Assembly: GCF_030708455.1 (NCBI RefSeq)
Contig: NZ_JAUYWF010000004.1
Span: forward strand, 271,209 to 335,208
Direction: 5' to 3'
From: Halomonas sp. SSL-5
GTDB lineage: Bacteria > Pseudomonadota > Gammaproteobacteria > Pseudomonadales > Halomonadaceae
Length of the DNA stretch: 64,000 nt
Shown: piece by piece, positions 8,291 through 17,392 of the stretch
How the letters are laid out: every line of letters begins with the position of its first letter
Position numbering within the stretch: position 1 is the stretch's first letter
Notes under the pieces: model-generated
Database searches by the model: none
Told to the model about the DNA's origin: nothing
The model's input: the letters and a program-made list of their open reading frames with translations, nothing else
Made by a program: the position numbers and the translations under genes

Positions 8291-8657
8291 GACAAAAGTC
8301 TAACTATTTGACGCCATCGTCGGGCAATTGCCGCGGTTTTCGCAACAACTCCCGCGGAATACATAAGCATCATCGACGCCGGGCACCTACAGTCAGGAGA
8401 AGGCCAGGCTGCAACCGCTTCGCCCTCATGGCGCCGACAAGGCCGGACAGGGGTTCCGGTCCCGAACGCCACACGAACCCACCGACACCACAGGAGGCCA
8501 CCACCCGGGAAACACCGCCACCCAGCCTCGGGACATCCCGGCGTGGCGTGATCGACACAACAAGGTCAACAACAAAGCGGTGCCCGACTGCCGGCCCCTC
8601 GGCACTGGCACCAACCACTCGGAGCCAAGCTCCCCCCTGATGAACTGGAGAGTTTTC
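8291..8657 (+). promoter_or_regulatory. Regulatory region between AraC gene and putP
   Basis: This 367-base stretch holds no supported gene. A TTGACG at 8308-8313 could be a -35, but no good -10 follows at 16-18 bases, as expected for an activator-dependent promoter. Two similar segments, around 8317-8326 (ATCGTCGGGCA) and around 8372-8385 (ATCGACGCCGGGCA), could be half-sites for an AraC protein. The rest, roughly 8390-8640, would form a long untranslated leader in front of putP. Confidence 0.35.
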
Positions 8658-10148
8658 ATGGAAACTGGTGTATGGATCAGCCTGATGGGCTACTTCGTAC
8701 TCATGATCGCCATCGGCGTTTATGCGATGCAGAAGGCCACCTCGTCCTCCGAGGACTACATGCTGGGGGGACGCGGCCTGAGCCCCAAGGTGGCCGCGCT
8801 ATCCGCCGGGGCCTCGGACATGAGCGGCTGGCTGCTGCTGGGGCTGCCCGGGGCGCTGTTCGTGTCGGGACTCGGCTCGGCCTGGATCGGCATCGGCCTG
8901 CTGGTGGGGGCCTTCTTCAACTGGACCCTGGTCGCCCCGCGTCTGCGTGAGCAGACCGTCCACTACGGCAATGCGATCACCATTCCCGAGTTCCTGGCCA
9001 ACCGGTTTCCGACCCGCGCGCTGTCGCTGAGGACGGTGTCGGCCATCGTCATCGTGGTGTTCTTCGCGGTCTACACCGCTTCGGGCCTGGTGGCGGGCGG
9101 CAAGCTGTTCGAGAGCGCCTTCGCCGGAATATTCAACATCGGCGGCATGAGCGACTACGCATCGGGCGTCGTCATCACCCTGGGCATCGTGCTGGTCTAC
9201 ACCGTCATCGGCGGCTTCCTGGCCGTCAGCCTGACCGACTTCGTGCAGGGCTGCATCATGATGCTGGCGCTGGTGATCATGCCGGCGGTAGTGCTCTTCG
9301 GCGAGGGCGGCGGCGGCTACTCCCAGGCCTCACAGACGCTCAACGAGGTGGACCCCACCCTGCTCACCTGGACCGAGGGGCTGACCATCGTCGGCTGGCT
9401 GTCGGCGGTGACCTGGGGGCTGGGCTACTTCGGCCAGCCGCACATTATCGTGCGCTTCATGGCCATCCGCAGCCTCAAGGAGGTTCCGATCGCACGCAAC
9501 ATCGGCATGTCCTGGATGGCCATCTCGCTGATCGGCGCCGTGTCGCTGGGCATCTTCGGCCGGGCCTACGCCGTGCGCAACGGCATGAACGTCGAGGACC
9601 CGGAGACCATCTTCATCATCCTCGCCGACCTGCTGTTCCACCCGCTGATCACCGGCTTCCTCTACGCCGCGCTGCTGGCGGCGATCATGAGCACCATTTC
9701 CAGCCAGCTTCTGGTCTCTTCCTCGTCGCTGACCGAGGACTTCTACCGGCTCTTCCTGCGCAAGCAGGCGTCGGACAAGGAGACGGTCGCGGTCGGCCGC
9801 ATCTGCGTGGTGCTGGTGGGCATCGTCGCCGTGATCATCGCCTCCAATCCCGATTCCCAGGTCCTGGCCCTGGTCAGCAACGCCTGGGCAGGCTTCGGCT
9901 CGGCCTTCGGTCCCCTGATCATCCTCTCGCTGATGTGGCCGCGCACCAACGGCGCCGGCGCCATCGCCGGCATGGTGGTCGGTGCCCTCACCGTGATGAT
10001 CTGGATCTCGCTGGGCTGGAACGGCTCCTTCATGGGCGGGCCCGGCGTCTACGAGATCATCCCCGGCTTCATCGCCGCCTGGGTGGCCATCATGGTGGTG
10101 AGCCTCGCCACCGCCGATGCCGGTGAATATCAGCATATCGCGCGCTAG
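8658..10148 (+). CDS. putP: Sodium/proline symporter
   Basis: A 496-aa member of the solute:sodium symporter family, close to the length of E. coli PutP (502 aa), which takes up proline with Na+. About 13 hydrophobic helices are visible. The PutP-type SAGASDMSGWLLLGLPGALF segment contributes to the sodium and proline sites. The ATG at 8658 has GGAG eight bases upstream and gives the expected N-terminus (METGVWISLMGYF); an ATG six codons earlier is less well placed. It precedes putA by 79 bases and supplies its substrate; proline is also a compatible solute in halophiles. Confidence 0.93.
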   Translation: METGVWISLMGYFVLMIAIGVYAMQKATSSSEDYMLGGRGLSPKVAALSAGASDMSGWLLLGLPGALFVSGLGSAWIGIGLLVGAFFNWTLVAPRLREQTVHYGNAITIPEFLANRFPTRALSLRTVSAIVIVVFFAVYTASGLVAGGKLFESAFAGIFNIGGMSDYASGVVITLGIVLVYTVIGGFLAVSLTDFVQGCIMMLALVIMPAVVLFGEGGGGYSQASQTLNEVDPTLLTWTEGLTIVGWLSAVTWGLGYFGQPHIIVRFMAIRSLKEVPIARNIGMSWMAISLIGAVSLGIFGRAYAVRNGMNVEDPETIFIILADLLFHPLITGFLYAALLAAIMSTISSQLLVSSSSLTEDFYRLFLRKQASDKETVAVGRICVVLVGIVAVIIASNPDSQVLALVSNAWAGFGSAFGPLIILSLMWPRTNGAGAIAGMVVGALTVMIWISLGWNGSFMGGPGVYEIIPGFIAAWVAIMVVSLATADAGEYQHIAR

Positions 10149-10187
10149 GTCAGTACCGAGATCCCACGCTGAACCAAGCAACGTCAT

Positions 10188-10209
10188 GTGGCCCCGCTCG
10201 CGGGGCCAC
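10188..10209 (+). promoter_or_regulatory. Hairpin between putP and putA
   Basis: A perfect 10-bp inverted repeat (GTGGCCCCGC / GCGGGGCCAC, two-base centre) ends 18 bases before the putA ATG, next to its AGGAG site. There is no T-run, so it is a weak terminator at best. It could stabilise putP mRNA or limit putA translation. Confidence 0.5.
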
Positions 10210-10227
10210 TTGCAGGAGAGATCAACC

Positions 10228-13200
10228 ATGAACCACGCCAACCCGGGTCCCCAGCAGGTCGAGAACGCCCTACGAGCGCGCATCCGCGACCACTATTCGA
10301 TCGATGAGGCCAGCGTACTGAAGGGGCTGCTGGAGCAGCTCCGGCTCTCCGAGGAGGAGCGCCGCCGGATCGCCGAGGCCGGCGCCGGCTACGTGGCACG
10401 CGTGCGCAAGGACACCTCCCCCTCGATGATGGAGGCGTTCCTGGCCGAGTACGGGCTCTCCACCGCCGAGGGCGTCGGCCTGATGTGCCTCGCCGAGGCC
10501 CTGCTGCGGGTCCCCGATGCCGAGACCATCGACGATCTGATCCACGACAAGATCGAACCGTCGGACTGGGGCGCCCACCTGGGCAAGTCCTCGTCGTCGA
10601 TGGTCAACGCCTCGACCTGGGCGCTGATGCTCACCGGCAAGGTGCTCGACGACGATCCCAAGGGCCCGGTGCGCGCGCTGCGCGGCCTGGTGCGCCGCAT
10701 GGGCGAGCCCGTGGTACGCACCGCGGTGGGCCAGTCGATGCGCATCCTCGGCCGCCAGTTCGTGCTCGGCCAGACCATCGAGGAGGGCATGAAGAACGCC
10801 CGCGAGCTCGAGAAGCAGGGCTACACCTACTCCTACGACATGCTCGGCGAGGCGGCGCGCACCGACGACGATGCGCAGCGCTATCACCAGGCCTACGCCG
10901 CGGCGATCGAAGCGATCGCCAAGCAGGCCCAGGGCGACGTGCGCGGCAGCCCCGGCATCTCGGTGAAGCTCTCGGCGCTGCATCCGCGCTATGAGACCAC
11001 CCATCGCGAGACCGTGATGGAGGTGCTGGTGCCACGCGCCAAGGAGCTGGTGCAGCAGGCGGCCAGGGCCAACATAGGCTTCAACATCGACGCCGAGGAG
11101 CAGGACCGCCTGGACCTGTCGCTGGACGTGATCGAGGCGCTGATGGCCGACCCCAGCCTCGACGGATGGGACGGCTTCGGGGTCGTGGTGCAGGCCTACG
11201 GCCGCCGCGCCGGGCCGGTGATCGAGGCGCTCTACGATCTCGCCGAGCGCCTCGATCGGCGCATCATGGTGCGCCTGGTCAAGGGCGCCTACTGGGACAC
11301 CGAGATCAAGCTGGCCCAGGAGATGGGTGTGGAGACCTTCCCGGTCTTCACCCGCAAGGTCAACACCGACGTCAGCTACATGGCCTGCGCGCGGCTGCTG
11401 CTGGATCGCCGCGACCGCATCTACCCGCAGTTCGCCACCCACAACGCCCACACCTGCGCCGCCATCGTCGCCATGGCCGGCGACGACAAGGACAGCTACG
11501 AGTTCCAGCGCCTCCACGGCATGGGCGAGTCGCTGCACCATATCGTCAAGCAGACCGAAGGCACCCACTGCCGCCTCTACGCCCCGGTGGGCGCCCACCG
11601 CGACCTGCTCGCCTACCTGGTGCGCCGCCTGCTGGAGAACGGCGCCAACTCCTCCTTCGTCAACCAGGTAGTGGACGACTCGATTCCCCCGAGCGAGGTA
11701 GCCCGGGACCCGGTGGCCGGCCTGCTCGAGCTGGGCGATGCCATCTCAAGCCCCATGATCCGCCAGCCCGGCGAGCTGTTCGCCCCCGAGCGCAGGAACT
11801 CCCGCGGCTACCGGATCAATGAGCCCGCCTCCATCCTGCCGCTGCTGGCGGCCCGCGAGACATTCGCCGACGCCACCTGGACCGCCGGCCCCATGCTGGC
11901 CGGCAGCCCCGCGCCCCGGGGCGAGGCGCGCGACGCCCTCTCCCCCGCCGACACCTCACGCGTGGTCGGCAAGGTCCACGAGGCCACGCCTGAGGAGGTC
12001 GCGGCCGCCCTCGACGCCGCCGAGGCGGGCTTCAAGGAATGGTCGGCCAAGCCCGTCGCCGAACGCGCCGCGGTGCTGCGCCGCACCGCCGACCTCTACG
12101 AGGAGCACATCGCCGAGCTGACGGTGATCTGCACCCGCGAGGCCGGCAAGATGATGTTCGATGGCATCGCCGAGGTACGCGAGGCGGTCGACTTCCTGCG
12201 CTACTACGCCAACGAGGGCGAGCGGCTGGAGGCGGAGGAGCCCGGCAGCGCCCGCGGCATCTTCGTCTGCATCAGCCCCTGGAACTTCCCGCTGGCCATC
12301 TTCACCGGCCAGATCGCCGCGGCCCTGGCGGCCGGCAATGCGGTGCTCGCCAAGCCCGCCGAGCAGACACCCATGATCGCCGCACGGGCCGTCGAGCTGA
12401 TGCGCGAGGCCGGCCTGCCCGAGGCGGCGCTGCAGTTGCTGCCCGGCGACGGCCCCACCGTGGGCGCGCCGCTGACCGGGGATCCGCGCATCGCCGGGGT
12501 CTGCTTCACCGGCTCCACCGAGGTGGCGCAGATCATCCACAAGACCCTGGCACAGAACGCCGGCCCGGATGCCATCCTGATCGCCGAGACCGGCGGCCTC
12601 AACGCCATGATCGTGGACTCCACGGCGCTCACCGAGCAGGCGGTTCGCGACATCCTGATCTCCTCCTTCCAGTCGGCCGGCCAGCGTTGCTCGGCGCTGC
12701 GCATGCTGTATGTCCAGGAGGAGGCGCGCGAGCGGCTACTGCACATGCTCGACGGCGCCATGGATGCGCTGACCATCGGCGACCCCTGGAACACCGACAC
12801 CGACGTCTCGCCGGTGATCGACGCCGAGGCCCAGGCCGACATCGGCGCCTATGTGGCGGAGAAGAAGAAGGCGGGCAAGGTATTGAAGACGCTGCCCGCG
12901 CCGGACGTCGGCACCTTCGTTACCCCGGCCGTGATCGAGGTCGGCGGGATCGAGGAGCTCGAGCGCGAGATCTTCGGCCCGGTGCTGCACGTGGCCACCT
13001 TCAAGGCGCGCGACATCGACAGGGTGGTCGATGCGATCAACGATCGCGGCTACGGCCTCACCTTCGGCCTGCACACCCGCATCGACGACCGCGTGCAGCA
13101 GATCGTCGAGCGCATCCACGTCGGCAACATCTACGTCAACCGCAACCAGATCGGCGCCATCGTCGGCTCCCAGCCCTTCGGCGGCGAAGGGCTCTCCGGC

Positions 13201-13893
13201 ACCGGGCCCAAGGCGGGCGGCCCGCTCTACGTCAACCGCTTCCGGCGCACCGCCCAGGAGGAACGTCTGGAGGCGCCCGCGGGCGATGCACTGAGCCGGG
13301 AGACGCTGCAGTCGGCCCTGAACGGCCTCGACGCCCGCAACTGGGCGGCGCGGCCGGATCGCGTGGAGGTGCTGCGTCGTGCGCTCTCCGGCAAGGGCGG
13401 GGTGATCCGCAAGGCACTGGCCGAGACCGCGGCGCTGGACATGACACCCCAGACGCTGCCCGGCCCGACCGGTGAGAGCAACCGCCTGTCGATGTACCCG
13501 AAGGGCATGGTGCTGTGTCTCGGCCCGACCCTGGAGATCGCCATCGCCCAGGCGGTGCAGGCGCTGGGCTGCGGTTCCCCGGCGCTGGTGGTGGCCCCGG
13601 GGGCGAGCCAGGCGGTCCGACCGCTGATCGAGGCGGGGGCGCCGGTCGCAGGCCTCGACGGCAGCGTCGAAGCCGAGACGCTGACCGAGCTCGGCGGCAT
13701 CGTCAGCGTCGCCGCGGCCGGTTCAGGCGACTGGACACGGGCGCTGCGCATCGCCCTGGCCAGGCGCGAGGGCGCCATCGTGCCCCTGGAGACCCAGGTC
13801 ATCGCCCCGGAGCGCTACGTGGTGGAGCGCCACCTGTGCATCGACACCACCGCCGCCGGGGGCAACGCCAGCCTGTTGGCCACGGCCGAGTAG
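10228..13893 (+). CDS. putA: Bifunctional proline dehydrogenase / glutamate-semialdehyde dehydrogenase
   Basis: A 1221-aa enzyme that oxidises proline to glutamate: an FAD-linked proline dehydrogenase barrel (about 130-480; RLVKGAYWD near 350) and an NAD-linked aldehyde dehydrogenase (about 560-1010; active-site Glu787 in AETGG and Cys821 in SAGQRCSALR). A C-terminal domain of roughly 180 residues follows, as in long PutAs. The N-terminus has no ribbon-helix-helix segment, so this PutA should not repress its own operon as E. coli PutA does. The ATG at 10228 has AGGAG upstream; the frame is open further upstream but is not coding there. Confidence 0.95.
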   Translation: MNHANPGPQQVENALRARIRDHYSIDEASVLKGLLEQLRLSEEERRRIAEAGAGYVARVRKDTSPSMMEAFLAEYGLSTAEGVGLMCLAEALLRVPDAETIDDLIHDKIEPSDWGAHLGKSSSSMVNASTWALMLTGKVLDDDPKGPVRALRGLVRRMGEPVVRTAVGQSMRILGRQFVLGQTIEEGMKNARELEKQGYTYSYDMLGEAARTDDDAQRYHQAYAAAIEAIAKQAQGDVRGSPGISVKLSALHPRYETTHRETVMEVLVPRAKELVQQAARANIGFNIDAEEQDRLDLSLDVIEALMADPSLDGWDGFGVVVQAYGRRAGPVIEALYDLAERLDRRIMVRLVKGAYWDTEIKLAQEMGVETFPVFTRKVNTDVSYMACARLLLDRRDRIYPQFATHNAHTCAAIVAMAGDDKDSYEFQRLHGMGESLHHIVKQTEGTHCRLYAPVGAHRDLLAYLVRRLLENGANSSFVNQVVDDSIPPSEVARDPVAGLLELGDAISSPMIRQPGELFAPERRNSRGYRINEPASILPLLAARETFADATWTAGPMLAGSPAPRGEARDALSPADTSRVVGKVHEATPEEVAAALDAAEAGFKEWSAKPVAERAAVLRRTADLYEEHIAELTVICTREAGKMMFDGIAEVREAVDFLRYYANEGERLEAEEPGSARGIFVCISPWNFPLAIFTGQIAAALAAGNAVLAKPAEQTPMIAARAVELMREAGLPEAALQLLPGDGPTVGAPLTGDPRIAGVCFTGSTEVAQIIHKTLAQNAGPDAILIAETGGLNAMIVDSTALTEQAVRDILISSFQSAGQRCSALRMLYVQEEARERLLHMLDGAMDALTIGDPWNTDTDVSPVIDAEAQADIGAYVAEKKKAGKVLKTLPAPDVGTFVTPAVIEVGGIEELEREIFGPVLHVATFKARDIDRVVDAINDRGYGLTFGLHTRIDDRVQQIVERIHVGNIYVNRNQIGAIVGSQPFGGEGLSGTGPKAGGPLYVNRFRRTAQEERLEAPAGDALSRETLQSALNGLDARNWAARPDRVEVLRRALSGKGGVIRKALAETAALDMTPQTLPGPTGESNRLSMYPKGMVLCLGPTLEIAIAQAVQALGCGSPALVVAPGASQAVRPLIEAGAPVAGLDGSVEAETLTELGGIVSVAAAGSGDWTRALRIALARREGAIVPLETQVIAPERYVVERHLCIDTTAAGGNASLLATAE

Positions 13894-13971
13894 GCCGAGC
13901 AAGTCGGCGCGAGGCCCCCCTCGCGTCACCCCACCCTCAGCAGGCAGGCCCTTACCCGCCCTTACCCACCA

Positions 13972-13995
13972 GCAGGCCGCCCTCGGGCGGCCTGC
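13972..13995 (+). terminator. Hairpin after putA (convergent)
   Basis: A 10-bp stem (GCAGGCCGCC / GGCGGCCTGC, loop CTCG) is followed by GACGTTTCTG, a weak T-run. It lies between putA and the convergent gene at 14016. A second, shorter stem (CGCGAGG / CCTCGCG) lies at 13908-13925. Confidence 0.55.
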
Positions 13996-14015
13996 GACGT
14001 TTCTGCAGGAAGGCA

Positions 14016-14297
14016 TCAACCGGCGAGCGTCCGCCATGCCAGCAGCAGGGTGAAGGCGACCAGCGCACCCAGCCGCCAGGCCGGCGACGGCACTCGCCCG
14101 CCCCTCTCCATCACCAGCGGCGCGGCGAAGGCCGCCCCCAGGATGGCGGCCCCCAACAGGACCAGTGGCAGCCGCAGCGCCATGGGCAGGGCGGCGATCA
14201 ACTGCGGCTCGAGCAGCAGCCACACCCCCAGGCCGGCGGCCAGCAACAGCCCCGCCAGGGTCAGTCGGCTCTCGTCCCGCGGGCTCGCGTCTCCCAT
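14016..14297 (-). CDS. Small membrane protein, function unknown
   Basis: A 93-aa protein with three hydrophobic segments (LTLAGLLLAAGLGVWLLL, ALRLPLVLLGAAILGAAFAA and LGALVAFTLLLAWRTL) and few polar residues outside them. I recognise no family. The chosen ATG at 14295-14297 has a GGAGGAG ribosome binding site; the longer open frame upstream lacks one. It is convergent with putA and divergent from ompW, so it is probably a single-gene unit. Confidence 0.55.
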   Translation of the reverse strand: MGDASPRDESRLTLAGLLLAAGLGVWLLLEPQLIAALPMALRLPLVLLGAAILGAAFAAPLVMERGGRVPSPAWRLGALVAFTLLLAWRTLAG

Positions 14298-14447
14298 CCC
14301 GGCTCCTCCATGGTTCGTCCCCCCGTAAGTGAAGCCGATAGCGGCGAGTTCGGCGACCTGTCGCGATGCAGCGACACCGATGAACGGCGAGCCGCTCGAC
14401 ACGGGCGGCACCCAGGGGGTGGCACTTCACCGCACTGCGTCATTCTC

Positions 14448-14489
14448 TTGCCCTGGATCAATTCAAGTATCGGGAGCGGCGGCTACACT
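14448..14489 (+). promoter_or_regulatory. Putative FNR/Anr site and promoter of ompW
   Basis: TTGCCCTGGATCAA at 14448-14461 matches the FNR/Anr consensus TTGAT-N4-ATCAA in eight of ten positions, with a perfect right half. TACACT at 14484-14489 is a plausible -10. A start about seven bases after it puts the site centre near -41.5, the position for class II FNR activation. E. coli ompW is known to be FNR-regulated, which supports the reading. Confidence 0.5.
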
Positions 14490-14545
14490 GAACTTATCTT
14501 CCCATGCGGCGTCGTGCCGCACCCGAGCCAGCAGGAGCCGACACC

Positions 14546-15172
14546 ATGCACAAGAGCGCCCTCTCCACCCTGATCGCCGCCGGCGTGGCCGCCGCCGCCG
14601 TCACCGCCAGCACCCAGGCCTTCGCCTACGGCGCCGGCGACTTCTTCACCCGCGTCGGCGTGGCCAAGGTCGAGCCCAAGAGCGATAACGGCGACATCCT
14701 CGGCGGAGCCGATGTCGACGTTCAGGACGATAGCGCCTTCGCCTTTACCCTGGGCTACCGCTTCACCGACAAGCTGGGCGTGGAGCTGCTGGCCGCCGAG
14801 CCCTTCGACCACGACTTCCAGGTCGAGGGCGTGACTGGCGGCTCCGTCGATCACCTCCCGCCGACCCTGACCCTGCAGTACTACCCGCTGGGCGGCACCG
14901 ACGCCCGTGTGCAGCCCTATGCCGGCATCGGCGTCAACTACACCACGTTCTCCGATGAAGAGTTGGATGCACCGCTGTCGGTCGAGTTTGACGACTCCTG
15001 GGGCGCCGCCGGCCAGCTGGGCGTCGACCTGCTGATCGACGACCACTGGGCCCTCAACGCCGCCGCTTGGTACCTGGATATCGACACCGACGCCAGCCTC
15101 AATGGCAACGACATCGGCAAGGTGGAGATCGACCCGGTGGTGGTGATGGGCGGCATCAGCTACCGCTTCTGA
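14546..15172 (+). CDS. ompW: OmpW family outer membrane protein
   Basis: A 208-aa protein with a cleavable signal peptide (residues 1-27, ending TQAFA) followed by an eight-stranded beta-barrel of the OmpW type. Family signatures are FTRVGVAKVEPKSDNG, the YPLGG...VQPYAGIGVNYT block and a terminal aromatic residue (SYRF) for outer-membrane insertion. OmpW forms a narrow hydrophobic channel linked to small hydrophobic compounds and stress. The ATG at 14546 has CAGGAG upstream. The promoter carries an FNR-like site and a hairpin follows the stop. Confidence 0.9.
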   Translation: MHKSALSTLIAAGVAAAAVTASTQAFAYGAGDFFTRVGVAKVEPKSDNGDILGGADVDVQDDSAFAFTLGYRFTDKLGVELLAAEPFDHDFQVEGVTGGSVDHLPPTLTLQYYPLGGTDARVQPYAGIGVNYTTFSDEELDAPLSVEFDDSWGAAGQLGVDLLIDDHWALNAAAWYLDIDTDASLNGNDIGKVEIDPVVVMGGISYRF

Positions 15173-15188
15173 TCGCCCCGCTCGACAC

Positions 15189-15218
15189 GACGAGGCCCGC
15201 CATATGGCGGGCCTCGTC
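15189..15218. terminator. Bidirectional hairpin between ompW and cyclotransferase gene
   Basis: A 13-bp perfect stem (GACGAGGCCCGCC / GGCGGGCCTCGTC, loop ATAT) lies 16 bases after the ompW stop and in front of a convergent gene. No strong T-run is present on either strand. Confidence 0.6.
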
Positions 15219-15253
15219 GCGTGCGGGAGCGGCGGGTCGAATCAGGACCGCCT

Positions 15254-15754
15254 TCAGCGTGGCGTAAGCCGCGAGAGGCCGAGGGCGGCGAGGGTCGCGG
15301 CGTCGAGCCCGGTAACCGCCTCCACCGCCGCGAGCCGCGCGTGGTAGCCGGGACTCAGGAAGGGTTCGCCGGCCAGCAGGTGCTCGAGGTACTCCCGCGC
15401 CGGCCGCAGCGCCTCGGCGGTGGTACCCGGCGCGGCGATGTAGACCCAGGCCTCCAGGGTCCCCTCCTGGGTCACCACCGGCAGGCGGTGGCGATCGTAC
15501 TCCCGGGGGTAGCCCTCGTAGGGATCCATGTCCAGGATCTGGCCGGGATGCTCGAGCTCGAACAGCGCTCCCTCGACCCGTTCGCCCGGCCGGGGCACCA
15601 CGTTGGCGTGGGCGATGCCCGCCACCCGGGACGCCTTGTCGAAACGCAGCGCGTGGTCATGCAGCACACCGGCCAACACTTGGCGGGTGGGGCCGATACG
15701 GGCGGCGACACGGGCGGGATTCATGTTACTGCCATAGGCAAAGTAGTAGGGCAT
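15254..15754 (-). CDS. Gamma-glutamylcyclotransferase family protein
   Basis: A 166-aa GGCT-like enzyme. The substrate-binding loop YFAYGSNMN is at residues 4-12, and the acidic catalytic region is probably DPYEGYPREYDR. Members release 5-oxoproline from gamma-glutamyl peptides or amines; the substrate here is unknown. It lies 9 bases after the yqcC-like gene on the same strand and is probably co-transcribed with it. Cytosolic. Confidence 0.85.
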   Translation of the reverse strand: MPYYFAYGSNMNPARVAARIGPTRQVLAGVLHDHALRFDKASRVAGIAHANVVPRPGERVEGALFELEHPGQILDMDPYEGYPREYDRHRLPVVTQEGTLEAWVYIAAPGTTAEALRPAREYLEHLLAGEPFLSPGYHARLAAVEAVTGLDAATLAALGLSRLTPR

Positions 15755-15763
15755 GGCGCGGCC

Positions 15764-16096
15764 TCAGTTCTCGGTGACCAGCCGGTCGATCTCCTCCACC
15801 GCCTGGCGAAGCAGCAGGCGGTCGCTGGCGCGCATCCCCGCCTCGGCCAGGTAGGTGTCCAACATCGGGGCCACCTCGCAGCGCGCCGGCAGCGGCGCCC
15901 GGCGCTCCACCAGGGCATCCAGCCGGGGGATGAACACGAAGCGCATCCACTGGGGCAGCGCCATGGTGTCGACGCAGAAGGGCTGCTGGCTGTGGAACGC
16001 CGCGGGGTCGGGGGTGGCCATGCGCCACAGGCCGGCCGCCTTCATGGTCGCCTCGAGCCGGCGCAGGGCCTGGTCGAGTTCGTCGTGAACCGTCAT
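15764..16096 (-). CDS. yqcC: YqcC family protein
   Basis: A 110-aa protein of the YqcC/DUF446 family, recognised by QPFCVDTMALPQWMRFVFIPRL near the middle and a helical C-terminus. In enterobacteria yqcC sits next to the tRNA-pseudouridine synthase gene truC, but its biochemical role is not established. The start at 16094-16096 (MTVHDELDQAL) gives the family's usual length; an upstream ATG would add 28 residues of no similarity. The next leftward gene, the cyclotransferase, follows at 9 bases. Confidence 0.8.
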   Translation of the reverse strand: MTVHDELDQALRRLEATMKAAGLWRMATPDPAAFHSQQPFCVDTMALPQWMRFVFIPRLDALVERRAPLPARCEVAPMLDTYLAEAGMRASDRLLLRQAVEEIDRLVTEN

Positions 16097-16174
16097 CGGG
16101 AAACTCCATTCGCGTGTGCTCCCATTATCCCGTCCCCGGCGGCGAGTGGCCACCCACCGACCCGCTCTCCACGC

Positions 16175-16201
16175 CCCCATTCACAGTTTCCGTGAACGGG
16201 G
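16175..16201. repeat. Imperfect inverted repeat in yqcC/DUF3549 intergenic region
   Basis: CCCCATTCAC and GTGAACGGGG pair in nine of ten positions with a seven-base spacer. It lies between divergent genes, about 80 bases from yqcC and 157 from the DUF3549 gene. It may be an operator, but no promoter elements align clearly with it. The remaining intergenic sequence to 16357 shows no gene. Confidence 0.35.
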
Positions 16202-16357
16202 CTGTGGATAACCACTGGAAAGAGTTCGCCAGCCCCGATGTCATGGGCAGTGCCGCCCGGCGATCAAGATTTGACCATCGCCACGGGAACCGCGGCGTAC
16301 CTGCTGACAGCCCACCGGTGCCGCGGTAGAGTGCACGCTCTGACAAGCGGAGATGCC

Positions 16358-17377
16358 ATGCAACCCATCCACACCCTTCACGACTTCTTCGTGCGCAGCG
16401 GTGCCGAGGTGCGGCTCTACCACCTGGGCCGGCGCGTCGAACCCTGCGAGATGTCGACCCTGGCGGCCCTGGAGGCCGACCAGGCGCCCTGGCCCGCCCC
16501 CTGGCAGGGCCAGGCGCGGCTGGGCCTGGTCTTTCGCCTGGGCGACATGCAGGACCCGCTGATCTGGTTCCTGGCCCTGCCCCTGGACGAACAGGGCCGC
16601 CTCGACCCGGCATCCCGCGATGCCTTCGTGCAGCGGCTGCTCGAGACCCTGGGCCATAGCGTGGCCAACGTCGGCCGCGAGGACGGTGCGGCGGTGGATA
16701 ACCTGATGAAGGACAATCCCCTGGCCTTCACCCCCTCGCTGCCCTTCCAGGCCATGCTCCACGCCCGCGCCAGCCAGGACCTGGGGCGCCCGGCCAGCCA
16801 GCACCTGGAGCCGGTGGAGGCCTATCTGAGCGGCCAGCAGGCCCTCGACTGGCAGGCGCTGGGGCTCCAGGGCCTGGCCGACTTCGCGGTGCGGATGGGC
16901 GACGAGGAGCGCCGGCAGCTGGCTCTGCGGCTTCCCGCGCTGCCCCACGAGGTGCTCACCTCGCTGTGCTACTGCCTGGAGCATGTGGCCATCGACGCCG
17001 AGCTGGCCGCGGCGCTGCGCACCCGGGGCGAGGCGGCGGCGGCCGCGGGCGATGTGGAGGGGCTGTGCGCCTGCGTGCGCGCCGCCTCGGGCAGCGCGGC
17101 TGCCGGCGCCTGGTTCGACAGCCTGCTGGCCGATGCTCACGCCTGCGGCCCCGACCTGCTGGCGGCCATCGCCGCGCGCGGCTGGTCCCTCCTCGAGGAT
17201 GGCCAGCGGCTGCCGCGCTACCTGGAGCGCCTGGCCAGCTGCGAGCAGGCAGACTTCATGAGAGTGGCCCGCGACCTGGCCCTGATTCCCAGGCTGCGAC
17301 TGCCGGTACTGATGACCCTGCGCGAGGCGCCCGCCGACTCGCCCATCGGCCGACGGCTCGCGGCCCTGACGCGTTGA
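16358..17377 (+). CDS. DUF3549 family protein
   Basis: A 339-aa protein assigned to DUF3549, a family seen in Pseudomonas, Halomonas and relatives, with no known function. The conserved opening (TLHDFFVRSGAEVRLYHLGRR) is clear. The rest is rich in Leu/Ala helices that could form a helical-repeat scaffold. No signal peptide or membrane helix is seen. The ATG at 16358 lies a few bases after AAGCGGAGA. It is 15 bases ahead of rimB and 32 further from rimK, so it belongs to the S6-modification operon by position. Confidence 0.7.
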   Translation: MQPIHTLHDFFVRSGAEVRLYHLGRRVEPCEMSTLAALEADQAPWPAPWQGQARLGLVFRLGDMQDPLIWFLALPLDEQGRLDPASRDAFVQRLLETLGHSVANVGREDGAAVDNLMKDNPLAFTPSLPFQAMLHARASQDLGRPASQHLEPVEAYLSGQQALDWQALGLQGLADFAVRMGDEERRQLALRLPALPHEVLTSLCYCLEHVAIDAELAAALRTRGEAAAAAGDVEGLCACVRAASGSAAAGAWFDSLLADAHACGPDLLAAIAARGWSLLEDGQRLPRYLERLASCEQADFMRVARDLALIPRLRLPVLMTLREAPADSPIGRRLAALTR

Positions 17378-17392
17378 AGGCGAGAACGACCC

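Noticed and set aside
10270..11598. Minus-strand frame (442 aa) opposite putA
   Set aside because: Shadow of putA; His/Gly/Ala-rich composition and no recognisable domain.
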